From assembly GCA_037074705.1 (NCBI GenBank), contig CM073590.1, forward strand, positions 11,230,001 to 11,294,000: a stretch of 64,000 nucleotides of DNA, given 5' to 3'. Positions 36,241 through 49,166 of the stretch are shown piece after piece (within the stretch, counting starts at the first letter, position 1; every line of letters starts with the position of its first letter). Made by a program: the position numbers and the translations under genes. Below the pieces are notes generated by a model that saw nothing but the letters and a program-made list of their open reading frames with translations, was not told the DNA's origin and made no database searches. This DNA is from Zhengitettix transpicula. Lineage: Eukaryota; Arthropoda; Insecta; Orthoptera; Tetrigidae.

Positions 36241-36853
36241 TTGAAGGAATTATTACGCATTAATGACTACATTAATTATCCACAGAATGTTTCCGTGCAA
36301 AATGCCTCATTCTTTACCACCGTTTTAGTTACCGTGATAACAATTGTCACTTTACCCAGAAATAAATTTTATCACGAGTCCAGTATAAATTAACAAAAGT
36401 TTATACGTCTGTGGTGGATGAATTGTCCTAACGTTTAGTGTACTTTTATACTATACTAATTGCAGTAAGGTGTACAATACGCTCCATAGATTACATTTAA
36501 TTATCGAAACTATTCTTTTATATATGTTAGTGATCATGGCAATCCTTCATTCATTTTCCAGAATTAGTTCTAGCGCTTACGCTATAACTATAAAACGAAA
36601 ATACCCAGACGTTCTATCAGCCAGTAGCACTACATGTACCTGAATTCTCAAATTAATTATATACACAGTGCACTAATTATACAATTATTAGAAAATTTGT
36701 CTATATGGAATATTGTTAATGATAGTATTAGTGGTGTATCTAGGTGACGTAATGTTTGATTACACTAATACAAACAATCAGCACTGAACCGAGGATTTCG
36801 TTGATAACTAATATAAATTTCCACAATTCCACAAATTATTATTAAAAAATTTT

Positions 36854-36873
36854 CCAACATCCGTGTTAGTCAC
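36854..36873. repeat. 20-bp direct repeat, copy 2
   Basis: Identical to 35514-35533 at a distance of 1340 bp. Confidence 0.6.
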
Positions 36874-36879
36874 GATTTA

Positions 36880-37770
36880 AATTTTAAGTCTATTTAATTC
36901 CTCGTAATATAGGGCTATGCAAAATATATCTACAATAATTTGACTTTAGTATTAAATTATGTTTTCATGAATTTCTCTTAACTGTCAAAGTTGTGTAGTC
37001 ATAGTCAAAATAAGTAGCAAGAATGAATTTGTATACTTTGTATCTCATACTATCACCTTTGTCGATCCATAATTCAGTCCGATGTGGAGCACGGATTGTG
37101 ATTCATGTAGTCCTCGTATACTTTTTTTTTAATTCAGCTTTCCATATTTTCTAAGCATTATTAAAATCGATATATAGAACAAAATCCGTTGTAAACGATT
37201 TAGTAGACATAATCTTTTTGAATGCCCTACAAAATCCCCGTCTCTTCCTGTAGTCTTACAACTGCTAACTTGTAATTTATTATACTTACTATACACAGAG
37301 TTCAATTATTAATATCCATGCATTAATGTTATCAGAGATTCTCTGAACTAGTATGTACACTGATATACATTTGATAGAGCCAAATTTCTTAGAAGAAAAA
37401 ATAGAATGGAATAATACGCAATTTAAATGCTTTTCACTTAATTGGATTAAAATTAATGATCTAATTTACCTTACAAGAGTAGTTAAATTAAAACATATTG
37501 AATATAACATTAAAAAAATCGTATTTCAGAATGTAACCAATTAACTGAAGAGACTTAACGAAAAATTCAGATGAAAAACTCAACCCTTGTTCAAAGATTA
37601 TTAAATTAAAACCAGAGGTAATAATACACCTGCTTTTAAGGTTATTCTGCAGTGCGTATAAATATAGGTCTTCAATATTTGTCGTGGTAATCTGCTTTGA
37701 GATAGGCCCTCTGAGGCCTCCGACGTATTGATGGGAGTGGTAGGAATTCCATAATTGATTTGTAAGCACG
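36880..37770. other. Unannotated AT-rich stretch
   Basis: No gene or repeat recognised. Confidence 0.4.
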
Positions 37771-37772
37771 AT

Positions 37773-37846
37773 GACCGCGTGCATTATGCAAGTGACTGGT
37801 GCACGTGAGCCGTGTGCTGGAGCGACACGTGCCTCCCACGCGGTCG
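37773..37846. promoter_or_regulatory. GC-rich patch with E-boxes and inverted repeat
   Basis: GACCGCGTG (37773-37781) and CACGCGGTC (37838-37846) are perfect inverse copies. CACGTG occurs at 37802-37807 and 37827-37832 between them. Such clusters are typical of bHLH or bHLH-PAS targets. The 85-codon frame across it (37771-38028) has no recognised match. Confidence 0.25.
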
Positions 37847-38029
37847 ATATTCCGGGGACTTCATGCAGGCTCCAAGAAAAGTCTCCCCACTGCCCGACGC
37901 CTAAACACTCAGCCTGCTTAGTTTATGAGAATTCGCCGATTCCGTTAGACAGATTTTTAGCCCAAATTTTCCTAATACAAGACTATATATGTCATGTTCA
38001 CGTGCAAAGTACAAGCGTCATAACCTGAA

Positions 38030-39859
38030 CACACCACCTATATTCAGTCTTACCTCAGGCATGAAACTTTCGCATTCGCGCGGAAGGCTTGTTATTTAAT
38101 ACAGTGATATCGTCTTGCTGCCTTCTGATAGTTATATTAATCGTTTGTACCTACATAGTTCTTATGCCCATTATAAACTGAATAGGGAAGGCGATAAACT
38201 TGAATATTTCCAATTGCACATTTCTCTAGTAATAAAAAAACGTGACGTCAATTTTACACATTCATGCTTCTCTTATTAAATTGTTTTCCCTCAACGAATT
38301 TGCGTCGTAGAACTATCCAATGGAGAGTTTTAATACCCTGGCGGTGAATCTGATTCGACGTTTTCCTGATTTCTCAAAATCGTTCAGAGATGATGAAGTC
38401 CTTTTATAGTCATGATGTATTTCTTTAAAAAGACAAACAGGCGGTACACTAGCCAAGCTTATCCCAAAATGAATGGGATAATATAAAGTCTAATCGACGT
38501 CTCAGTTGCCAGTAAAGATCTCTAAGAGCCTTAAAATGTCACGGATAATTTATTTTTTTATCTCTAGATCTTGAATATACATAGCAAAAGACAAATTATC
38601 GCCAAAAAAATCGACGCAATAGCCTTACTTTCAAAACAAGGGTATTAACAATAGGTATCACATTCAACATTTTAAGTTATAATTTGGTTTCAAATGGTGT
38701 ATTAATAGGCTCCAAAACTCCGTTCCATGAGATAACTTCCTATGTGATTAACTCTTCGGTCCAGCCAGTCTTTGCTAAGCCAGAATTTCCCTTGCGACAC
38801 ATTGGCTTACATTTTTAACAGCCTACCAAGCGATCCTTCCTTTTCATAGTACCTTAAAAAGCTTCTCCCGTTTTATTCACTTTCTCAACTGACGGAATTA
38901 ATGCTTATCCTAAATTCGATGACAAAATTTTGGCGTTTCATATAATAAATTATATATAATAATAAAAAATCTCCCAATGACTATGCCAAATATATGCTAC
39001 GATGCAAAAATAAATATTGCACAATCTACGTCACATCAATGTATTTCTGTTAATAACTATGTAAAAAATTACTTCCATTTCACATTTGATAAAAATTGTA
39101 ACATGTTTAACATGTCGTGCAACAAGAGCTACAGCTACGGGTTGTCTAAAACTAAAATACCAAATAAAGCAACACATTTGAAACCCGTGATACAGAACGA
39201 ACTTCACTTTTTCGCATAATTAATTTCCACCGTCTATAACTGGCGTGGAATGACCCAAAGTCGCTATTTGAATTCGGAAACCTGCGCATAGTAACCTGCA
39301 GCGATATATTGACTACTAGCAATATCCTGCATTTGGCACACCTCCAATTCAGTGCCACTACTGACAGAAAATTCTAATCAGTAGTTGGATGTTGCAGCTA
39401 ATATTAAATGAAAATATTAAATTTAAGAAACGTAGGCTTCTAAATGTAAACCACTTTTCTTTCAATAATTAAGTATAATTTTACAAAGTACTTAAAAATA
39501 TATTCAAACAAAAATGAGTAGAATACAATGAGCTACAATTAAAGTGATAGAATATATATTTTGTGGTGCAGATAGCCTGTAAACTGAAAAGAATGGAGAA
39601 TTTACATTATGATGAGCCATATGTAAGTAATAACACGATTAGGTTTGAAGAAATATAGTTGACACCAAACAATTAACGAAACAGTGAAATTTAAGAAACG
39701 AGGATGTGCTCAAAAAGCGCAATATTTGATCAAAATAATTACTTATGTTATTGCACCAAAACTTTAGTACGGTCAATATTACACATCCATTAGTAAGAAA
39801 GAACAGAAGAAAAGCTTTCAAACAAAGCTCAGTCATATAGGACATAGAACCTGAATTAA
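38030..39859. other. Unannotated AT-rich stretch
   Basis: No gene or repeat recognised. A weak hammerhead-like segment near 38357-38388 is rejected below. Confidence 0.4.
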
Positions 39860-39925
39860 AGGACCATGAAACCAGACTTCAGTTCGATTTCCGACCGACC
39901 GAGATTTTAATTAAAATGTTTTCAT
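39860..39925 (+). mobile_element. SINE fragment with B box
   Basis: AGTTCGATTTC (39881-39891) followed by CGACCGACCGAGATTTTAAT resembles the post-B-box part of the SINE at 5585. The A box is not evident. Confidence 0.3.
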
Positions 39926-40051
39926 ATCCATGAAAATACATAAAGTGGAAATAAATGCCTCGCACACAATAAAACTAAACAAAATAATGTTCTTGCACGG
40001 AGTCAGAAAATCAAATGAAGCATTTCTGAACTGATTCTAATTGACACTGCA

Positions 40052-40529
40052 ACCTTGGAGGCAGAACCTTTTAGCAGAGACAGAGGGTACCTTTGGCGAT
40101 GCCTCCTCCCCTCTCCGTTGTTAAACTAAGGTTCCCACGAGCCGAGGCACCTCGGCCTGAGAGATGTATATTCCGTGGTCACAGACGGTAACAGTTGTTC
40201 GTTGTTCCCATCGGAACAGTCGGTCAGCTAGCTTCCTAAACTGGTCGAGGCACGGAGAAGCGAATGCTGCGTCCCCACAGCAAACCCCTCTCCGGCCATC
40301 GGAAGGGCGTGGGACAAGTTCCTAATGCCCCACCTACCTGATGCAGGTTTTCTAGGATTTGTCCTGCATCACTTTCAGACGAATGCCTGGTAGGATCCTT
40401 AAACTACAGTCCGGAGGCCCTAGTTAACCCTTGGCTACCTTCCTCTAGCCTTCCGCATCCCCCCTTTCAAATCCCTATCCTACTCTATTTAAGGGGAGTT
40501 GCCACCATGTGGATTACCCTCCTGTAGCC
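40052..40529 (-). repeat. GC-rich dispersed repeat, copy 4
   Basis: Reverse-oriented, nearly complete copy. It includes CCGAGGCACCTCGGCCTGAG, CCTGATGCAGG, GTCCTGCATCACTTT, TAGGATCCTTAAAC and the end GGGGAGTTGCC...GTGGATTACCC. It contains the block missing in the 10.9-kb copy. Confidence 0.88.
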
Positions 40530-40534
40530 TGTTG

Positions 40535-43500
40535 CCCTAAAAAATAAAAATAAAGCACTTATTCCACTCAGTTCCAAATTTTAGACTATGATAATTATAC
40601 CATTACAATATATTATTAAATATACCCTAACAAATTATTCAAACAAAATTAAAATAATACAGTAAATATTATTTTTTTAAATTAAAATTATCCAATAAAC
40701 CCACGGTAGAGATAAATTCCAACAAACAATTGAACACAGTGCCCAATGATACTTATTTGTTAAAATTCCGATACGACACTTCACGACTGCGTAATATAAA
40801 AAAAAATAGTTAAACTGTTCAAACACAGAAATTCACTAAAAATATTTTTCAGAAAGTAAGTAAACGACCGTCTTACCATCAACACCTAATAAATTTTTGA
40901 GAATAAGTGTCTACATTGTAATAATGAATGATTAACATTAAGTGCCAAATTAATTAAGTTACCCATAACATTGACAAAAACAACTCAGTTTAATAGAACT
41001 CTATCGTTTTGATAATATAGCTATTAATTGCGGTAACGTTCCAGACCGCAATGGACGGCATCGCTCCAAACTAAATTTCAAATGAACAATACCAGTGCAA
41101 ATACCCCTTTTCTTTGCCGAGCTAATACTTTATGACTGGCAAAAGTGATCTTCCTTTAACTTGCGAATACGGCGAGTACATATGAATTTCATATGAGCTA
41201 ATGGCCCACGATGGTAGTGCAATGAAATAAAAATTAAAGTACTCTACTTATACCTTGTATAGTAGTTTGCACTAAAACCATCCTAGTTGAAGATTAGGGA
41301 AGTAAACAATAATTACTTTGGACGGCGCGTTGACCCACATTCCACGGCCCACGTAGACGCACTTATAGCTCATCTCACATTTCCTCCGCGGAGCTCTTCT
41401 CGCAGTCAGCTAAACAAAACTGTGACTACATTCCGATGTAAATAATCTATAGTTATGATAATAGACACATTACTTTTAACATTAACAAAGCTATAGTGAA
41501 GAAATCAAAAGATGACAACGCATCAGTAATGTAAAAAGTAAATTATTGCAGATAAATACGATAACTGGCATACAGTAAATATAAAAAATATGAACTAGCT
41601 TAATAAATAAAAATTGGAAGTAAAATTAAATGACTGGAAATGATGCAATTCTGAATTGTAAAACAGAAATTTACGAGGGTAGACAATTGTTTTAAAGCTT
41701 AATAGAACAACGAATATGGGAATTATGGACTCACTTCTGACAGTGAATATCTCGAAAAAAAAAACTAGGAGTTGGAATAAAAATATTCGTTATTTCAGAA
41801 GAATGTAGTGACTTATTCTTGAAGCCGGACTCTGGATGTATGAATCACGACCCGAGCCTGTAGTCGACTGTGATGGGCCGCCGGGTTTAATTCTCGGTAC
41901 ACGTACAATCTCGTGGAGCAATTTCTATCATACCTTGTACACATGTTACGATCCAGAAGCAAACTCTGTAGGGGTATAACATCCATTCAGCCCCTTGAAA
42001 AAATGATAAAACAACCGATATTTGCGTTAAATTAATAGTTTTCGGACCACCTGAAATTATTACTGCCACTCTCGATGTTATTAATGTCATATTTCAACCC
42101 CTAACGGCATGAGAGGGAAACACCCCAGGGGCTGTGGGTGGAAGTGTTTACATAAAAATAACGCAACTGACCAAGCCAGTGAAGTTTAAGTTAATCCCAC
42201 ACTGGAATAGGTGGATGAAGTTTGTTTGTGAGAGGTAAATGGACAAAATGGTCATATTAATGTCGCTAAAAAAAATATGTATTAAAAAGAATACAACTTA
42301 AGACAATCGGTTAATGGAAGGATGTTGGTTATTACCAGTATACATTAATTTGTATGTTGAAGAAGCAGTGAATGAAATTAAAGATACTTTCCGAACAGTA
42401 TACAAATAAAACTAGAGCTTTTGCTGATAGTTCACTGCCCTCTCGTCACACAAGAAATTATTGTATGATATGATATATATGGCTTAACTGCCCTGCTAAT
42501 ATGGGTTTACAGATGTCATTTTAAGAAAAACGGACAAAATATAAAGCATCTATTTATACATGTATATACTCGTATATAACGTCAAGATAATTCTTACATT
42601 TTAGCAAAAAATGTATAGCATAGAAAAGTAATATAACTCGGTAATAATAAAATATGGAATAGAATTACGATATATTAAATAATTATGTAGCAATTGTATC
42701 TTAGTAAATAATATCGTCTTGAAGTTAGAATATTTATACTTTTTCATCGCAATTAATCACGGCGGGAACAAGCCCCTTACAGTTTCATACTCTCGTAAAC
42801 TATAACTTGAAATCTTGCCACATATTTATATACATATATATACACCTTGTCTCCACATTAAACTCGGATTTACATTTTAAAAAATTCTATCGGCTTTACT
42901 TTTCTGAAATAATTTACATGCTGAATGAATATTCCCAAACATAAAAATAAATGGCGTAATATTAGGCCTTATAAAATGTTTTATATAATTTTGTGACATT
43001 TGTCCAATTATTAACATCAAACCAAACTCCAACAAATATTTACATTTCATAATTAATTTACTTCAGCTGCTGCACGAACCAACGTAGACACAAACAGAAA
43101 CTGATGTGTAATATTTACACAACAGAGCAGTTACTGAAATTAACATTACCAATAATTCCTTAAGGAAATTTACAAGAAGTTAACAGCCCTTGCGAATTAC
43201 GCACAACGAATATGTCAAATTATTAATGGAAACGAGATAATATAAAAACATAACATAGTCTTCTTAGATTTGATATACTAGTAGCCTTGCAAATAGATTT
43301 CTAAAATATCTAAAGTTAATTTAGCACGAAAAATAAGTACAGCCAAATCAAGGGAAAGAGACGGACGACAATTCAAATACTTATGAGTCGCTCATTCATT
43401 TGATTCCCAGATAGAAAAATTATTCATAATAAGAAATCAAATTTATAAAACTAAAAATCAATAAGTAAATTAATTTTATCTAGTTTTCGAAATACAGCAA

Positions 43501-44415
43501 CAATCTCCGAATTACGTATAGAAACTATAATTGAACAGTGTAAAAATAAGTACAGCAAATCAAGGAAAAGAGTTTGGTTCTAATAATTTAGGGAATTTGA
43601 ACAGTCTGATTATATAGCAAACATCACAAAACGTTTTCCAAAGCACTGCAGCCCCGAGACAGCAATAATATTTCGTTTATTTGGCTATCTGCTCAAAATA
43701 ACTACCGCGAGCAGAAGAAAGTTATTCGAGATTCGTAATTTCTAAAGAAATTATTTCCGAGTTGAAAGCAGCAGCAGCCATTTGATACAAGCAGAAAAAT
43801 GCTTCAGAAACGATAGAAATTTCTAACAAAAGAATACCTTAAATGGTTAAAGCGGCGCAGAAGGAGCAGCGTCGGCTGCAACGGACCACGCGGCAGTACC
43901 TATGACCTTTCTACGATCGTTACGCGATATGTCGCCACCGCAAACATTTCAACAAATGCAAGGATTCACTGCGTCACGCTTCAAATCTAACCACTTTATC
44001 AGTATCACTCCAACAGAAAAACAGGAACACTAACATCCATGCATAACATTAAAGTGGCAATAAATTACTTATTAATTACAATTGATTTTGCTGACAACTC
44101 TTAGCACGTTGATTATGAGACAGAAAAGAAATAAATAAATACACAGACGTTTTTAAAGGCAAATTATATGCATTCAGATGTTCAAGAAAAAAATGGAATA
44201 TTTCGACATTTAATCGAGAGCAATTTTCATCAGCACACCACGTAAAAAACATTAAGAGAATGTACATTAGTATTTATACCCCAGTTAATTAACGCATAGA
44301 CAGAGGTGAAGAGAAGTATAAATTTTGAATAATATTTGAAACCGCAGAAACAATTCTCGGGTTTCCACACGGATACAACAGTGACGTTTTGACGACTGTT
44401 GACATATTGCACTTC
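40535..44415. other. Unannotated AT-rich stretch
   Basis: No gene or transposon recognised. A 30-bp segment with AATAAGTACAGC and AAATCAAGG is duplicated (about 43331 and 43547). A GC-rich block at about 43850-43960 contains a 20-codon frame only. Confidence 0.4.
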
Positions 44416-44417
44416 GC

Positions 44418-44456
44418 CTGGAAGATGAAAACAGAGCTGCGTTCGTCGAAACGTCG
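44418..44456 (+). ncRNA. Hammerhead-like motif, imperfect
   Basis: CTGGAAGA (CTGAAGA with one inserted base), an imperfect stem II, then GTCGAAACGTC with the 3' core intact. GC before and after can start stem I. Likely a decayed relative of the other copies. Confidence 0.35.
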
Positions 44457-44459
44457 CAG

Positions 44460-46307
44460 TTTAATTGCTGTTGTATTCTTTTAGAAACCCGGCAACTGTT
44501 TCTGCAGCAACTATATCGGGAAAGCCTTCGATCTTTCATATTTCGAACAGTTCACCTTCCGTTAATTTCTAGTTGATCACGCATTTTCGGTGTTAATAAC
44601 TCAAAAATAATCGTATTCTTGATCGATTATCGCTCCACTAAAAAATTCTCCTTGTCCATAGGCCACACACAAAGTGTCGTACCAGTTCATATGTCTTATA
44701 GTTTTGATATAGCAATTTTTCTCTTAAACATCTCTTACGATACCTAGTAATCTTCCCTGTCTTGACACGTTCTACAAGTTTTACTCTAGTTACATTCTGT
44801 GTCTCAATCCTAGAATTCAATGTCCAATTTTTTCATCTATTGTAATGAACAAAAAGAATTGAGGGTATAATATTTAGGAAATAAATGTGAATATCATCAT
44901 TGTTGGCGTTACGCAGGACGCAAACACACTGGAATGTTCTAAATCCGCCAGCCACGCGGGACGAAAGGCATAAATGTATGTAAACTTTTGGTAGTTAGGT
45001 AGGATGCATGAATACTCGTCAGCTAAGTGAGTCAGTTTAGCAGCTTAGTATTTGTGTACAATTAGGTGTGCAAAGTGGTACTTATTATATTTCGTCTACA
45101 GTAAGATTAGTAATAATTCGTTTATTAAGACGTTATACTGATTGTGTATAGCCTCAGAGAGGCAAATCTTTGGTTTTTGATGATACCCTGTTCCTGCTGT
45201 TTCCCCGCCCACATAGTATCTGGACAACATGTGGACATCCCGGTTGATAGTTCTGTCAGGCCAACATTACCTTAGTTTACCACTGGTAAATAATTAGCTC
45301 CGTGAATATGGTTATTCAATTCCTCTGTTATTTTCAGTAATTCGAGACAATGTTTCTTAAGTTCGATCAATAGTAAAATACAACATGAAACCGAAAAGAG
45401 CAACTGATGAAACAGAAAATAGGCTGAAAAGTCTACACGATCAATCAAGCCAACTCGGTAAATGTAATTATCGACTCGAAAAGATCTTGTGCGATGAATT
45501 TGGACGAACTATAGAAAATAAACTCAATGGCGCAACATTTCGAAACTTGAATTTCTTTCATTGCTTTGAGTTCGTCGATTACTTTAAACATTTGCTTACT
45601 CTATGTCCGCTTCTGCATAATGAGTTCATCCTATAAGACAATTAGCGCCGGCGTTAAACGTTCTGCTGGCTTAAGTCCAAGAAGACAAAGTCAATTTACG
45701 CTTAAGCATCTTCTACATTCACCGGTGTATCTAAGCCACCACATACAGTCTCTACATTGCACGTGAAATTATTGCTCAAATCCGCATTCGCTATTGTCAT
45801 TTTTGTGTTCAGTATTACTTACGAAGTACGCCCCTTCCCATGATTATGACCCTCAGCTTTTCTCATATTGAATATATGAATAACTGACTGCTTGGATGAT
45901 GAATCAGATGTGGTTAGTGGTATAACGGTAACAATGAAACGAATAGTAAATATACGGAATTATAATTTTAAGGGATTAGAGATTTTGAATGGGTATATTT
46001 TTAAATTAAAGATTAAAAACAAACATACATTTATGAAGCTCTTGAATTATTCAATTAATATTATCAATAAGTAGAAAAAAAGAACAATTTCTAGACAGGA
46101 TCTGGGAAAGCGCATAGTATCCGTAATTAAAGTACTGCCTATCACCGCTGGGTCACCTGAACAAAAATCATATTTTACAACTAGTCAATATCTTTCACAC
46201 AATCATGTGATTAATTAGACCGTATAGGAAATTATGAAATGTCAAATGTTTGTAAGAGAATGAATGGAGACACAACGGCTCTCTTACTACTCCCATAGCC
46301 CTGTCAA
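44460..46307. other. Unannotated stretch
   Basis: No gene or repeat recognised. An 83-codon plus-strand frame at 45385-45636 does not resemble a known protein. Confidence 0.35.
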
Positions 46308-46333
46308 TCTCTCTCTCTCTCTCTCTCTCTCTC
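46308..46333. repeat. CT microsatellite
   Basis: About 13 CT units followed by CTCGCTCG. Confidence 0.95.
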
Positions 46334-46339
46334 GCTCGC

Positions 46340-47095
46340 TCTTACACACGCAAACTACTATTAACAGTCGGCCTTGGTTAGCGACACAAAATTGTTGTAA
46401 AGAGACACCAAACGCGTGGTTTAAGAAAAACAAACTAGTTGTAAAATACCTATGCAAGAAACGGCGATAAGTCTTTTAACTTCTCTAAGCACCCATAAAA
46501 AAATTGAAGGACCGCCTACTTCGCCAGACAGATACAACACAATAGCATAATGGTAAATATATTAACTTTAAATAAATAACAGAATATATCAACAATTTAC
46601 ACTAGAACATACAGTAAATATAAACGGGGTTTCATGCGAGAACTATTGTTGTACAAAGAATGTGTAGCAAAATGCACCATTCGCTCTCCAGAACATAAAT
46701 GTGCTATTAAATTTGAAATTATTACAATTTCTTACTTCGCAAATTTTTCTAACTACAAAAATTTACGAGACTGAAGACATGCTCTCTGAACCACAGCTGT
46801 TCTTAAGTTTTATACCAGAAATTTAATAATTTCCTAGAAAAGTATATTTAATACAATATAAACAAATTGTTGCTTTGTATTAAAATAAATTAGGTATGTT
46901 TTAAATTTTGCCTCTTGACTGCAACATGTATATAATTCTCTGGAAATAAATTACTAAATACACCAAATGCAGCTAAAACAAAGGGAATTAATAATAGAAG
47001 GAAATCATATGTCAAATCTACCGCAATTTCGTCTCCAAAATATTATTTGACGTGCAAAAGTCACGAAAATGCGTAGACTAGGGAGGCTACAATCT
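46340..47095. other. Unannotated AT-rich stretch
   Basis: Nothing recognised. Confidence 0.4.
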
Positions 47096-47099
47096 CATT

Positions 47100-47365
47100 A
47101 CACTCGTGATGAATTTGTGCGCAGGAATTTTTAACAGATCTGACATGCAGCTAAAGTGCGGCTCCGTGTTTCCCGTAATTCGTTCGTGCCTAATGCATTC
47201 CGCCGACTACCACTATTAATATCATACCAGTCTCATTTTCCCGCCATATAATACTGATTTAATGAAGAGCCGCAACGGCACATCATGCTAATGGTATACA
47301 GCTTCTGACGGCTACAGCAAACAATGTTATTAGAATACCGTATAACGTGGGCGCCGGAGACGCGT
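47100..47365. promoter_or_regulatory. Candidate cis-regulatory island
   Basis: GC-elevated patch with TTTCCCGCC (E2F-type, 47238-47246), ATGCTAAT (POU octamer-like, 47285-47292), ACAATG (Sox-like) and TAAT cores. It shares the CCCGCC...ATAATACTGAT block with the island at 36.2 kb. No coding frame fits. Function inferred. Confidence 0.25.
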
Positions 47366-47713
47366 TACGGAAATTTAGTAAAGTCGTGAAGGAACTCCAC
47401 ATTTAGTAACTTGAAGAGTATTCTTAGAACTACAAGAGACCAAAGCGGCTGACTGAGATTAAACACATAGTAGTGTTCCAATGGCATCTCGTAACACAGC
47501 CAGAAATGTTTCTTCCTTGAGAAAATACTGATTACACAAAGTAAAATATTAAATATCACAGATAAAAATTAATTTATAAAAAAATTGTAAAATTAACTAT
47601 ATTGAATGAATTATTTAATTCAATACATAATTAATATCAAACACGGCGTTTCGCCCCTGACTCATATTAAATTAAATTATAATTTATTATAACTGACTGT
47701 CACATCTTTACAC

Positions 47714-47743
47714 CTGAAGAGGTCCCAAATAGAGAAGAAACTT
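47714..47743 (+). ncRNA. Weak hammerhead-like motif
   Basis: CTGAAGAGGTCCCAAATAGA then GAAGAAAC. The loop text is like that of some known hammerheads, but stem II pairs poorly and the G before H17 is changed. A reversed half motif (GGCGTTTCGCCCC) lies at 47644. Confidence 0.2.
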
Positions 47744-47749
47744 CGTTTG

Positions 47750-48255
47750 ATATTTATTATATCTTAAACTGAATTAATTATTTTTATTTTTATTACTGAA
47801 ATTAAATCTCTAGACAGATATATATTCAACAATTATAAACAATATTTCCTAAAATTTGTCAAAGATTTGTATACTCAAATGAACTGCTCCATTAAAATAT
47901 ATCTAAGAACGAAAACATAACAGAGTGGCGAGGTTGAAGGTTAGCACAGAGGAGACAAGAAAAGTGTGACGTAAGCAAGAGGCTCGCCTCGTGGTCAAAA
48001 CATAAAACGGTGATTCACTACACTTGAGTCCACAGCAATGGAAACCGCAGTGATGGGGGGGACATTAAGGAATATGATTTAATTATCACAGGAAAACTGA
48101 ATACACCAAATCCAAAACCCTTACCTAATTCACTTACAGTTGTCCCGTATGTTTTTCATAGCAGACAAAGCTTGTCCATAAATGACAAACGTATTAAAAC
48201 CATTTTGCCGAAACCTGGATAATGAATTATTTAATAAACGTTTATCTCGTGCTAG
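47750..48255. other. Unannotated stretch
   Basis: Nothing recognised. The frame of the candidate exon at 48256 is open upstream to about 48196. Confidence 0.35.
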
Positions 48256-48343
48256 AAAATGCGTTGAGACCCGTTGAAGCCAAAGTTGAAACAGTTGACA
48301 AAATCACACAAGCATTGCGCGTTTTGCACACAGTTATTCACAG
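48256..48343 (+). CDS. Candidate internal coding exon, unknown gene
   Basis: An 88-bp segment between a pyrimidine-rich acceptor (TTTATCTCGTGCTAG) and a consensus donor (CACAG|GTAAGGAA). One frame is open throughout; the other two have stops. After two bases of a split codon it reads NALRPVEAKVETVDKITQAL then RVLHTVIH, an amphipathic helix-like sequence. I do not recognise it. It leaves two bases at the donor, so it does not join in phase to the exon candidate at 62047. Chance remains a real possibility. Confidence 0.32.
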
Positions 48344-48952
48344 GTAAGGAATATCTGAATATGACGAAACGGGAAATGTTTCTTTCAACGCCAACAGAAT
48401 TGCTTGAAGACAGAGTAATAAAGGAAAATAATTCAGAAAAAATAATAGTACATAACTAATACGATAGAAGACATTTCATAGTATATGTTAATTAACTGTT
48501 CTTATTTGAGGATGGATAATAGTCGATTCATTGCATATGAACGTCTGTTAATTTTAGTGCATAATTGATAAATGTGTTCCCCCATAACAGTTTACAATAC
48601 ACACAAATACCAAGAAACATGGTGACTTAACTATATTTACTTCTTTTTCGTCATAGTATAATTAATATTCCCCTCTGCAGCATTATTTTTTAAACTGCAG
48701 TGTAGAATGTTTTGTTCCAGACAGCATCAAGGACGTATCTGTTGTGACGTTGTGAAGAAGTCTAGTCACAAATTTACTTCTCAAACAATGAGCGGGATTA
48801 ATTTTTCAATATTTTGGTTCTTGCATAATCACAAACAAATGACTGGAGATTCCTCAATAGTTATATGGTAAGCATATAGTGGTAGAGGGTGGGGTTCAGG
48901 CTCTATGTACTATATCATATACTGTATTATAAAATGTTCTGTTAAGAAGAAT

Positions 48953-48957
<5 letters not shown>

Positions 48958-49005
<48 letters not shown>
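48958..49005. repeat. TA microsatellite
   Basis: About 23 TA units. Confidence 0.95.
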
Positions 49006-49007
<2 letters not shown>

Positions 49008-49166
49008 CACGCGATATCTGAATTTTTACTGCATATAAAATTGTTTCGGCCCCCATAACTTGGCCCTGCGCCCGTCTCTGCGGACCTGCACCATCGCTCT
49101 CCCCAGCCGTCTCCTCTCTATAACTCCACTATAACTAACTCTGCCTTTTTGGGGGGGGGGGGGGTA

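Noticed and set aside
38357..38388. Hammerhead-like minus-strand segment near GAAAACGTCG
   Set aside because: The first box reads CTGAACG and there is an extra A; too far from the core.
40879..40912. 34-bp minus-strand exon before a GTAAGAC donor
   Set aside because: Too short, with a weak acceptor; kept only as a note.
41860..41905. GGGTTTAATTCTCGG as a SINE B box
   Set aside because: Key B-box positions differ and no A box was found.
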